Assembly (NCBI GenBank): GCA_016748015.1
Contig: JAAOMT010000283.1
Coordinates: 580,884 to 644,883, forward strand
Origin: Geosiphon pyriformis
Lineage: Eukaryota > Glomeromycota > Glomeromycetes > Archaeosporales > Geosiphonaceae
Direction of reading: 5' to 3'
Length of the DNA stretch: 64,000 bases
The notes under the pieces are model-generated. The model worked only from the letters and a program-made list of their open reading frames with translations. It made no database searches and was not told where the DNA came from. Below, piece after piece: positions 45,521 to 55,229 of the stretch. Made by a program: the position numbers and the translations under genes. Each line of letters opens with the position of its first letter. Positions within the stretch are counted from its first letter, which is position 1.

Positions 45521-46799
45521 GCAAATAAATTTTAACATATGTAATTATATTCAAGATATTGAATTAATTAATTTGAACTTGAAATAAATTTAAAAATTAT
45601 CTTTTGTTATTTGGATTTGGTTTAAATAAAATCAAATATTATATTTTTTAGTATAATTTTTAAACTTGATTGATTTTATTATGTATGAAATTATGATATT
45701 AATAATTGAAATATTGAATAAAATTTTTGATCTTTATTGGTAATAATATAATATACAATATACAATAAAATTAAAATTTTTTATTTTGACTTTTTTATTT
45801 ATTATAATTTTAAATATTGTATTATAATACAATCGAACAATTATATGACAATTAACACAGTATATAATAAAACAAATAACTTTGCAAATTGATTACAATT
45901 CCAAAATATTACATAAAATTATATTATTACTATATTATTAAAAAGATTAAAAGTTACTGATTTTATTAATATAAAATTTAACATGCATTTTTTTATTTTT
46001 ATTTTAGTAATCAATTTTCAATGCTCCAACATTAAATTTACTAAATTAATTAAAATAGTTTTTGGCAAAATATTACATTCTTTAATTTAAATTTATTACA
46101 TTAGTTTTTTTACTTTACATTTAACAGTTTTCTATAAATTTTTAATAAAATTTAAAATTTAGACTACATAATAGCTAGTCAATAATTTTAAGTACATTTT
46201 TTGCAAAAATGTTTTACCCATTTAATTTGTATGCTTGAGTTTGTTATTTTATAAAAGGAACTATTTTTAAAATTTTTTACAAAATTTTAATATAAAACTT
46301 GATGTTTGTAATATACCAAAAACAAAATAAACTGATTTTTTTATATATAAAAACCGTTTTATGAAAAATTTTTTGTATAATTTTTTTACTAATGTTTAAT
46401 TGTGTTCACAAAAACTTGAAAGGCTGTTTTATTCAAAAATAAAGTTTTATTTGGCTTATTTAATATGTTTATGTTTTTGAATTTTTTTAAGTATTGACAT
46501 AATAATTAGTAAATTTTATATATTTAATTGATTTTAAATGTTTAAAAATTATGTAATATAAAAATATACTTATTTTATATTTCGTTTAGTAACAAATTTT
46601 GCAAAGACAATAAATTTTTGGCAAACACATTAATTTACTTTTTTTAACGCATTTTTTATAACTATACTGTTTTGGTATTTAATTGTTCTGTTTTTCAACT
46701 TTTGGAGATTGTATTGTATAATTGAGATAAATAGCTTAATAATTTTATTTGAAATATAATATTATATAAAGCTTAATATCTAAATCATTAATTAAAATT
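45521..46799. other. AT-rich spacer
   Basis: No recognisable gene. Very high A+T, many homopolymers. Confidence 0.6.
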
Positions 46800-47085
46800 T
46801 TTGTTAAAAGTAATTGGTACCGGCAAAGCTTTTACCATGGCTAATATTATCGAAAAAACCCAAAAATCAACTTTAATTTTGACTGACAATAAAATGCTAG
46901 CCATGCAAATTTAGCAAGAAATGCAAGGGTTTTTTCTGCATAATAAAGTTGAATATTATATTTTTTTTATTTTGATTATCAAACAGAAGCCTATAACTGG
47001 TCAGTGATATTTATATTGGCAAAAAATTTCAATGAAAATGCCAGTATTGCCAAAATGCACTTGAAAACCTTAAGTTACTTTCAAA
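46800..47085 (+). pseudogene. uvrB: Decayed fragment of bacterial uvrB (excinuclease ABC subunit B)
   Basis: UvrB is the damage-verifying helicase-like subunit of bacterial nucleotide excision repair; fungi have no homolog of this gene. The plus strand reads [20 protein letters not shown] (Walker A from 46,816), then NKMLAMQI, a TAG stop, QEMQGFFLHNKVEYY, and in a shifted frame YFDYQTEAY, corresponding to the UvrB signature YDYYQPEAY with one Tyr lost. It continues as KNFNENASIAKMHLKTLS, as in the UvrB segment after the beta-hairpin. Only about 95 codons are recognisable, with one stop, a second stop and a frameshift at a T-run near 46,965. No flanking part of uvrB is visible. Probable source: an endosymbiont such as the mollicute-related endobacteria of these fungi (inference). 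Confidence 0.8.
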
Positions 47086-48467
47086 TATTAATTATTAAAG
47101 ATGTGTGTAAATTACTATTAAAATTTTTTGAATTAATTGGCAGCTGTTTAAATTTATGCTATAATTAATGTATAAAATAATTATAATTTTATTCAAATTG
47201 AAGTTAAAAAAATTTTGTTTATAAGATTATGTTATTAAACTTATTAGTAATTTTATAATATTTTAATAAAACTTTTGAAAAATTAGATTAGTTTGTAGTA
47301 ATTTATTTAATATTTTAAAAAAAATAAAAACCATAAATTATTATTATTATTATTGTGAATTTAAATAAAAAAAATAATTAAATTAAATAATTTATAATAT
47401 TAATGAAATAATTTTTTAATTTAACAAAAAATTAATACTTGAAAAAATGATATTATTATTTTTTATTTTAGCTATTTTTATTAATATTAATTATTACAAT
47501 TATTATTTAATTATATTATTATTATAATTATAATTTTGAGTTATATATTTTTATTTTTTTTAACAATAATTTTATAATATTTTTTAATATCATTTTTAAA
47601 AAAAAATTAATTTTTTAATCAATTAAAATAAAATTGTTTTTTCATATTTAGTCGCAATCTATTAAGATATTATTGTTATTTTAATAATATGAAAATTTTT
47701 TAAAAGAATTATAAAATTGATTTAAATTCCAAAACTTTTATAATATATATAAAAAAATAAAAATTTCAGCTTTAAATTGGAAATTATTTCTTATAAAATT
47801 GATTAAATGTGTATAATATAATATTTGGTGATAAAAAAAAAATGGATTCAGACATTAAAAAGAGTTTAAAATATTGTTTGACATGTAGTAATTTTCATTT
47901 TCTGTAAATTTTTTTTTCCACGATTTGAAGAGCTTGAATTAATGATTCAAAAAAAAATTGTTATATGTATTAAAGATGTCTTTAATTTACACATTTTAAT
48001 TATTTGGCAATATCTTTTATATTTTGATTGGTAAAAATACTAAAATTTCATGAATTTTATTAGTTTGAAATCGGCTTATCAAATACCCATATTTTAAAAT
48101 AGTAAATATGAACCAACTCTGAGTACATGTATTCCTATTTTTGTTAAACATACAATTCTAAAATACTTTTAATATTCTGAGCTAACAATTGAATTACATG
48201 GTCGATAATTTGGAAGTTTCATAACTTTTAATGGATAACAATACCGTTTGAAATGTTTTTATCTCTTAAAGAGATGCCAAATTATTTCCTAAATAGGTCG
48301 AATCAACATGATGACTATATTAGTAACATTGTGCACTTATAATAGTGATTAAGGCTATTTGTGACATCAGCTTGGAAAACAATAATGTCCCAAACATCTC
48401 TTTGTTAACTAAATATACATATTTTGCTTTGAATAAAAACTAAAATAAACCAAAAAAAAAAAAAAAA
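47086..48467. other. AT-rich spacer
   Basis: No continuation of uvrB could be read. Contains simple ATT and poly(A) runs (48,453-48,467). Confidence 0.55.
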
Positions 48468-48680
48468 TTATTCTTTAATTCTACTAAACTGTCATCTTTT
48501 TCTGAGCAATTGAATGAATTAACCTTTTCTAAGTTAAATAAATATTGCTCACATTTCTCGTTTTATCGGTGTCAATGTTTCATCATGGTACCAGATGGGC
48601 CTAGAAGTTATATAGAAATTGTGGATGAATATAAAATTTTTCATACTAACCCATTTCAAAAAAAGAATGATAATGCATAA
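48468..48680 (+). other. Open frame without start codon, possible gene fragment
   Basis: One frame stays open for about 70 codons in a region of moderate composition. It reads for example CQCFIMVPDGPRSYIEIVDE and ends at TAA near 48,679. It follows a poly(A) run and has no upstream ATG, so it may be an exon or a fragment of a duplicated gene. No family recognised. Confidence 0.25.
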
Positions 48681-48729
48681 GGATTGTTCAAAGGGCAAAC
48701 CATCTTTTAAAATCTTTCTGACCTGATTA

Positions 48730-49593
48730 TTACCTCAGAAATTCAACATAGAGATAATCCTCTGTAGTTTCAAGTGCTTTATTAATTTCCAAACCTTCAA
48801 AGTTCATAAGAAAACTCCTAAATTTTAAAACAATCTCTGTCACAAAAGCTGGACATGACGCGAGATTTTCGTCATTTTCACAATACTTCTTGGTCAGTAC
48901 TTCCCAGATTTTCGAGGGTTTATTGCTTCGGGAAGAAAGTACATCGCCGATTCGATTTTTGAGCTCCTTAGTTGCCAATTCAACATGATTTTGAGGATTT
49001 TGTGGTCCAGAAATCATACAATTATGAGTTGTGAGAGGAGACCGAAGCATATCAATTGCTAGAAATCGAAGAAATTCTTCATATTTCCAAAAAGTTTCCA
49101 AAAGTTGCAATTGGGCACTTGCAGAAAGCATTTTGAATTCTGGCATTTGAGTATACGATGAGAAATTGTCAAGAACCAGTTTCGAAGATTCTTTGTAAGC
49201 TTTCGGTAAACCGTATTTATCAGCGAGCAAAAATGCTATTAAAGGTTTTTCCAGAAAAGCGGTTTTCAAATATTTTTCAGCAGAAAGTTTGACACTTTGG
49301 ATAAAATATTTTTCACCAAGTTCAAGAAATTTCTCCAAATTTCTCCAATGTAAAATTTCACTTGTTCCAGGATAGATATGGTCTAATAATGTTTCAAAAA
49401 CCTCACTTGAATCGGTTAAATGAATTTCAGGAATTTTACGTTCTTTTGAAGATGAAATTTGGGCAAACATGTCTTTGAAAGCATGAGATGCAAGCGATAA
49501 AACAAGGTAATGAACACAAAAAGTGGTTTCTTCAACAATAAGAATAACATCACCATCATCGTAGTAGTGTTTAGTACTTGGTGTGACTGCCAT
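48730..49593 (-). CDS. BTB/POZ domain protein (287 aa)
   Basis: BTB domains mediate dimerisation and often recruit targets to Cullin-3 ubiquitin ligases. Residues about 8-105 form the BTB fold: YYDDGDVILIVEETTFCVHY, LVLSLASHAFKDMF, then IHLTDSSEVFETLLDHIYPG (the typical FxxLLxYIYpG pattern) and LGEKYFIQSVKLSAEKYL. Residues 115-290 are helical (AFLLADKYGLPKAYK) like a BACK-type region, without Kelch or TLD repeats. Single exon, start codon next to an A/T-rich leader with a TA repeat (49,644-49,671). Part of the expanded BTB family of Glomeromycotina. The closing part ends EDYLYVEFLR and looks complete. Confidence 0.9.
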   Translation of the reverse strand: MAVTPSTKHYYDDGDVILIVEETTFCVHYLVLSLASHAFKDMFAQISSSKERKIPEIHLTDSSEVFETLLDHIYPGTSEILHWRNLEKFLELGEKYFIQSVKLSAEKYLKTAFLEKPLIAFLLADKYGLPKAYKESSKLVLDNFSSYTQMPEFKMLSASAQLQLLETFWKYEEFLRFLAIDMLRSPLTTHNCMISGPQNPQNHVELATKELKNRIGDVLSSRSNKPSKIWEVLTKKYCENDENLASCPAFVTEIVLKFRSFLMNFEGLEINKALETTEDYLYVEFLR

Positions 49594-49643
49594 TTTTGCG
49601 ATGGTAAAAAATCGAAGAATTTTATTAACAAACTCAATTGATC

Positions 49644-49671
<28 letters not shown>
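49644..49671 (+). repeat. (TA)n microsatellite upstream of the BTB gene
   Basis: Fourteen TA units 50-80 bp upstream of the start codon of the minus-strand BTB gene, within its promoter or leader. Confidence 0.9.
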
Positions 49672-49678
<7 letters not shown>

Positions 49679-50791
49679 AAAAGTCTACCAGAGTCATCAT
49701 AACAAATAGATAACGTGATTCACCAAATTTGGTCTTAAAGTTGATAAATTTCAATATCTTTCATTTCACTTATCTTCATTGTTACGGAGAATTTTCTGTT
49801 TCACAATGCTCTACCTCTGTTTTGGGTTTTTTTCGGCATTTAGAACTCATAACCGAATCATGCCATGTTCAGAAATTATGAGTGATTATCTCTGAGTACC
49901 ATCAAAGGAAAAGTTAAAAATTCTTCTGGGAGTAGTTTCAATTCTTTGACGAACTTTCAAAAGGTTCGAGTTAAAATAAAATGAAAATTTTCATTGTCGC
50001 ATACAGTCATTTCATTTTTTCTTGTTTGTAGAAGGTTTCATGCTAGTAATTTTCCCTGGCATCGTATCATCGAGATAGCACCATTGTTTTGAAACCACAC
50101 ACACATATATATATATATGAAATAGCTCAACAACAAATGAGTACTAAACATTTTGGAATCTCAAGATGGAAGCGAAAAACTCGTCTCGATTATTTATAAA
50201 AAGTAAATCGTTTGATAAATATGAATTTAAAGTAATAGCTAGTATTTGCTTGAAATAATCCTCACAATCTATTTAACACAAACAAGTAGGATAAATTTTT
50301 ATCAATATATTCTCATGGGCGATAAAGGAAAAAATTTTAAAGATATTTTTTCCAGGAAATTTCCTTCAAAAAATATGATACAATTATGCAATAAAAGATA
50401 TTTTAATTGGCGAAACTCAAATATACCTCTCAAGACCTTGTAAAATATTTCATTAATGACAATTTTCGTCGATTACCACTGAGCAGAACAACATAAAATC
50501 ATTGATTTGGCAAGAACAAAAACAGAAGCACCTTGGAGAGAACTCAGCCAGCTTGAACATTCGACATCAAGTGAGCATTCAGAAGAGTGAGATATCGTGA
50601 AGAATGATATAAGTATAGTGCCGTTTAGAAAAAAGCTGAAAATTTGGAGCTGAGACATAATAAAGTTTGCTTCTGCCTGGAAAAAGTAAACAGTATCCTC
50701 TTTACCTGATAACGAAATAAGAGAAAATCAATTTTCTAGTAGTTAAAACATTAAATTAATGGGGTTATTAAAGAAAAGAAAAAAAAAAGGT
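49672..50791. other. Intergenic region
   Basis: Short open frames only (50,246-50,443 and around 50,490-50,600, the latter with IDLARTKTEAPWRELSQLEH). These may be exons of an unrecognised plus-strand gene, but no complete splice model could be built. Confidence 0.4.
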
Positions 50792-51387
50792 TTACACATA
50801 ACCTATTGCGTATAAAATCCCAAATAGAAATCTTACGAGACGATTCCAATCATCTTGTGATGAATTGACTCCCCAATAAAAATAACAAAACCTGATACCA
50901 AGGTCTATTAGGAGGTAAAGGAATATGCAAACTTGGGGGTCATACTGGTCCGAGAAGGTAAAGGTAAACTTTGAAAAAAATTTATTTGATAAAATATTCA
51001 AAAATGCTAGGTAAATTTAGAAATAGGAAGAGTTACTCACAGGCAAAAATCGTGTGTAATAGAATAAAAAGGCCAAAGAACCAATTGGAATATATAGCCC
51101 AATAAGTATTGTCAATATCCAGGAAAGAATTGCAATTGGATCTTTATAAGTTTCTCTTAAAGTTGAAGCCCATAGGTCTCTGCCAGGTCGAAATGAATAT
51201 CGTATTCCTTGGTAGAAATCTTCTATATTTATGGCTACTTCTGCCAGTGAGCTTGCTGGTGATCCCGTCTGATATGAATGGACTATGATTTTTGTACTGG
51301 AATTTGAAATAGGAGAGCTACTAGTAGAAAATTTTTCTCCGTAATTTCGGCATTAAATATACCTGGCTCGTGCTCCAGATACGACAT
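50792..51387 (-). CDS. Small multi-pass membrane protein, three exons (147 aa)
   Basis: Exons on the minus strand: 51,387-51,363, 51,282-51,041 and 50,968-50,792. Introns are GTATAT...ATAG (80 bp) and GTGAGT...AAAG (72 bp). All phases fit, giving 148 codons including TAA. The protein begins MSYLEHEPVHSYQTGSPASS, with a soluble segment of about 60 residues, then a hydrophobic segment (ILSWILTILIGLYIPIGSLA), a second one (VCIFLYLLIDLGIRFCYFYW) and a short third one (LVRFLFGILYAIGYV) at the C-terminus. No family recognised. The splice model comes from reading frames and consensus sites only; the acceptor of intron 1 was chosen because it alone restores the frame. Confidence 0.65.
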
Positions 51388-52077
51388 TTTGTGGGTTATT
51401 GGGCAAAGACAACGAACACAGTTTTAAGGTTTTAAGGAAAAATGAAGTCTTTCTCTTGAGAAGAACTTGAAATCACCATTTGAGTGCAAGATAGTGAGTA
51501 TTGGTACTTGATTGATTGATTGATGAATGATCAAAGCACATTAAACCATATTAATTCGAGATTGAGATCAGATCCAAGTCTTATACAGAATCGGCTCAGA
51601 CTCCAGAATAGGAATCATTCCAGGTTGATCAAGAGATCCCCCTTGCTTTCAAAATCCCCTTTTCTAAAGATGTGAAATTCTCAATTTGTCCTTAAATGGA
51701 TTAATCTTTGACAGATGCAAAGAAACTTCTCAATCCAAGGTATTTTTTTATTTATTTTTGCACTTTCAAATAAATCGCGAGCGTGGAAGAATTCTAAAGA
51801 GCCGTTTTGTTTCATAAGTTGGAAGAAACTAATTCGAAGAAAACTTGTATGTTTAGAATAAAATTTTGGATGATTTATAGATTTTTGTTTGATGTCGAAA
51901 GAAAGTACAAATTGGTCACAATTTTATCGATATGGGAGTTAAGAAGAAAGCTAAAAGCAGAGTTATCATTAAAAAAAAAGAAATCCCAATATATTTTATG
52001 GATTTTCAATTTGAAAATTATGAAAAGATAAATCATTTGCGGTTGAGGAAAAATAGGTTCAGAAGCGATATGGCATG

Positions 52078-52079
52078 AA

Positions 52080-52114
<35 letters not shown>
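52078..52114 (+). repeat. (ATT)n microsatellite
   Basis: About twelve tandem att units. Confidence 0.95.
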
Positions 52115-52116
<2 letters not shown>

Positions 52117-53043
52117 GAAATGGAAAAGCTACGAAAACAACGATTATTAAAAAAAAAAAAAAAGGATGAGGAAATTTTTTTTTGTTTTCTATTTCGTGGA
52201 TCAAACTGTGCTTTATTTTATTCAAATTTATTTAGTGATTAAATTTTTTATCCAAGTTAGTTTATTTTTTGTTTTACTATTATTAAAAAATTATCATATT
52301 AAGAAAGAAAGAGAGAGACCAGGGAAGAAAGTCTTAGTAATATTTTTTTTCTTACCCATTTATCTCCAAAAAAGAGAAAATTGGTTAAATTCGTCTTTTA
52401 AACAATTCAAAAATCTTTTTTTTTAAAAATCATACAATTCCAATATATTTTATAACAGAAAAAAAAAATGATGATTCAATGATTATTTTTTCAAGATTAT
52501 CTTAACATTACAGCGAATACTTTTAAATTTTATTTTAATAAGTGCAATTTTCTAGATATCTTGAAAAAAAAAAAAAAAAACTTTTTCTATATCATTATAA
52601 ATAGATTTGAGGAAAATACCGTTTTGTATTAGTTTAAATCTCCCCCTTTTTGAAGAGTGGTCACTTTGAATGAAAATTCGTAAAATTTTTATATATATTA
52701 CTTGAAATTTTTAGCATATGAAATTTACTCTTTTTGTGTGTGTAAAATTAATTTTTCATGTAACAAACTATTTTTTACAGTCTTTGGATTGGGGAAACTC
52801 TTAAAAAGAAAATTGGACTGCAAATAACATAATATTTATCTTGAGATATTGGGGGATAATAAATTGAGCGAATTATAAAAGAGAAATTTTAGCTTCGAAT
52901 AACTTTTAAAGTTTAAGTAATAAAATAATTGTTTTAAAAATAAGCTTGGAAATTTCAAGTTTTTACTTTAGCAATTTATCGTAAAACGTACAATTAGAAC
53001 ATAATGATTATATCAATGAAGCGCAGGAAAGTCCTAAAAATCC

Positions 53044-53071
<28 letters not shown>
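53044..53071 (+). repeat. Poly(A) run
   Basis: Twenty-eight A residues. It lies about 120 bp before a gene relic and could be slippage or an old insertion tail. Confidence 0.9.
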
Positions 53072-53074
<3 letters not shown>

Positions 53075-53159
53075 ATTCCAGGGAAAGAATAAAGAAAGGG
53101 TAGGTTCTTAAATCACGATCAGCTGTACAGCTATGTATAATGTTTTTCCAACTTCCCTT

Positions 53160-53500
53160 AGTAGGAAGAGTTCGATTTGTTTTTAAAAGTATATTCATTA
53201 ATTGATATCCTCTAATAATACTATAAATCTAGTGTGGGATCATGTTGATAACAACAATGATCCATATGTTCATTTTATGATGATGCTGCTAATAATATAT
53301 ATTGCCAAAAATTCCCAGAATGCTATAGGACACATTAAAAGAACTACTTTGTGAATGATCACAATTTTCAAAGACGGACTAGTGAAAATTCAAATATTTG
53401 ATCAAATATATAATAATTTTTTTTTCTCCAATGAAATAATATTTTTAGATAAGGTGGGAACCGAAGGATTTGTTGTCGTTGAAGATAGAGTTCTTTTTTC
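53160..53500 (+). pseudogene. Relic of a zinc-ribbon/kinase gene
   Basis: Bases 53,310-53,400 align with the zinc-ribbon part of the kinase pseudogene at 61,195-61,300 (shared cagaatgctat and cacattaaaaga, then a collinear tail). Translated fragments read ICSFYDDAANNIY and FPECYRTH, against CPFCDTGKRDNN and CPECYRTL at 61 kb. Further on, VGTEGFVVVEDRVL (53,455-53,500) sits where the kinase Gly-loop (GEGGFGV) would follow. Cys residues and frames are lost. It is a degraded copy of the same gene family. Confidence 0.6.
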
Positions 53501-54821
53501 ACCAGTCAGCAAATCTAAAATTATCAACTATTAAAGATTATCATATGATTATTTGAAAAACAAATGTCTAAAATTTTTCTAGTGTTCGAGATAGAAGAAG
53601 TAACTCTAAAAGGAAATACCTCGTTTGAATTGGTATATGTCATATTTAAGACATTTTATAAAACCAGCTCGTTGATGCTTTTAATTTTTTTTGGGACAAA
53701 AAAAAAATTTGGTATAAAAATAAATACCCGATATATGACTATTATCAGGCTTTTGTCTCTGGTTCTTGGTGACGATGACCCTTAAAATTGAGATTGACAC
53801 AAATGAAGATTATTAATGAAAATCAAGGAGAAACAAAATGCTTTCGCTAATCTTGAGACCACCCACCAACTCCAACTCTAGAAAGTCAACATTTCTACCA
53901 GTAACGAAAGCGATTAGCCAAAAATTCTTAAAAGACAAGCCTTTCGCTAATATCGACACTCAAAAGTGAAGAGTTGACCCGATTTGACGACATTCAAGAA
54001 CATTTCATTGCACAACCTTTTAGAAGGCACATTCATATCTAGTATAACCAATTGCATAGTAAAAACGATTGTTAAAATCTACTTTGGCGGGGGGAGGGGG
54101 GGGATACGAATGATTAATAGAAAATTTATCAAATTCTGTTTTATTTTTTCCGTAATTCATTTTGACTGAGAATCACATGTGAATATTCAAATATTTGGAA
54201 AATGCTTAATTGGGAACAAAATTTTTTTTGGGATGGAGCCGAGTCTTAAAAATTAGTCCAAAGTATCATTTTTTTTGATAATCAATTGGTTTAGAGACGA
54301 TATCCAGGTTAAAAAAAACCTCATTATGACATCTAAAAACTAAAAGTAAAAGTAAAAAACAAAAAAAAATAACATAGCTTTTTTTCAGTTTAAATTTAAA
54401 AAAAATATATATTTTTCTATCAGATTACAAACTTATTGTCAAAAATTTAGATTCCTAACTATCGGAAAAAAAGAAATATTTATTCCAAGAAATTCATCTA
54501 AAAATAGTTTACTTAACAAATAAGGGACTAAATATTTTGTCAAAATTAATTTATTAAAGTCACATTTTACCTATGATTTGAGTTTATTTTTTTGTTCAAT
54601 TTGTACCTGGAAACATTATATTTGTTTGTTCAAAGTTAAACTAAATATTTTCCATATTTATCTGAAAAATCCAAAATTTATACAAAAAAAAAACCATAAT
54701 AATGAATTAACTTAAAGCAAATTTAGATTAAATTACAATTAAAAAATCTTTATAAAATGTTTATTATAATTCAAAAAGCAATTTTGAAATTAAACTTCTC
54801 ATTCATCCTTATTTGATATAA
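53501..54821. other. Intergenic region
   Basis: No supported gene. Contains a G-run (ggcggggggaggggggg at 54,087-54,103) in otherwise AT-rich DNA. Confidence 0.5.
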
Positions 54822-54907
54822 ATATTTAAAAACTTTTTTTATTCAAAAACATGTGGCGAATTATTTGGTGGTTTCTTTTTAAGTCCCAGCATTATTTCAT
54901 TTTTTAG

Positions 54908-55229
54908 TTATCAAAATGAAAAAATTATCACCTTATTATTCGTTACTTCGTTAGAAGTCAACAATGCTTTTCTTGAAGAATCACCTATTCTTAATGAGAT
55001 ACAATTGTTTACTTCAACTATTTCCAAATTTGAATCGAGAGGCTTTTATCCTGTTCAGTCATCAGCCTCTCAACAAAATCTTGAGACTGTTACCGACGCA
55101 GCGCTAAGAATTAAACGTCGTAATCGGCTAAGAAGTCATATTAGAATGATTTCTCGAAGAAATCGTAGGTGGGGTGTGATTCTTGTTCGTCGTCTTGTTC
55201 GTCGTTCACATGATGTTTGTAGTATTTAG
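54908..55229 (+). CDS. Arg-rich ORF, possible 3' exon of an unrecognised gene
   Basis: The frame is open from 54,822 to TAG at 55,227-55,229. A possible splice acceptor (cattttttag) ends at 54,907. No ATG lies in frame near the start, so an upstream exon is needed. The C-terminus is striking: LRIKRRNRLRSHIRMISRRN, then VRRLVRRSH, giving a strongly basic tail of about 40 residues. The part before it is acidic to neutral (VNNAFLEESPILNEIQ, SSASQQNLETVTDAAL). Base composition in 55,020-55,220 is clearly higher in GC than the flanks, which supports coding. No family recognised; nucleic-acid binding or nucleolar targeting is only a guess from charge. Confidence 0.4.

Larger units (their letters stand above)
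51388..53159. other. Intergenic region with simple repeats
   Basis: Upstream region of the minus-strand gene (51,388-51,700), an ATT repeat (52,078-52,114) and A-runs (52,149-52,163, 52,566-52,580, 53,044-53,071). Open frames at 51,807-52,426 are low complexity. Nothing else seen. Confidence 0.55.

Noticed and set aside
50460-50660. Possible exon with IDLARTKTEAPWRELSQLEH on the plus strand
   Set aside because: Coding-like, but no start, splice partner or domain could be found; too weak to list as a gene.
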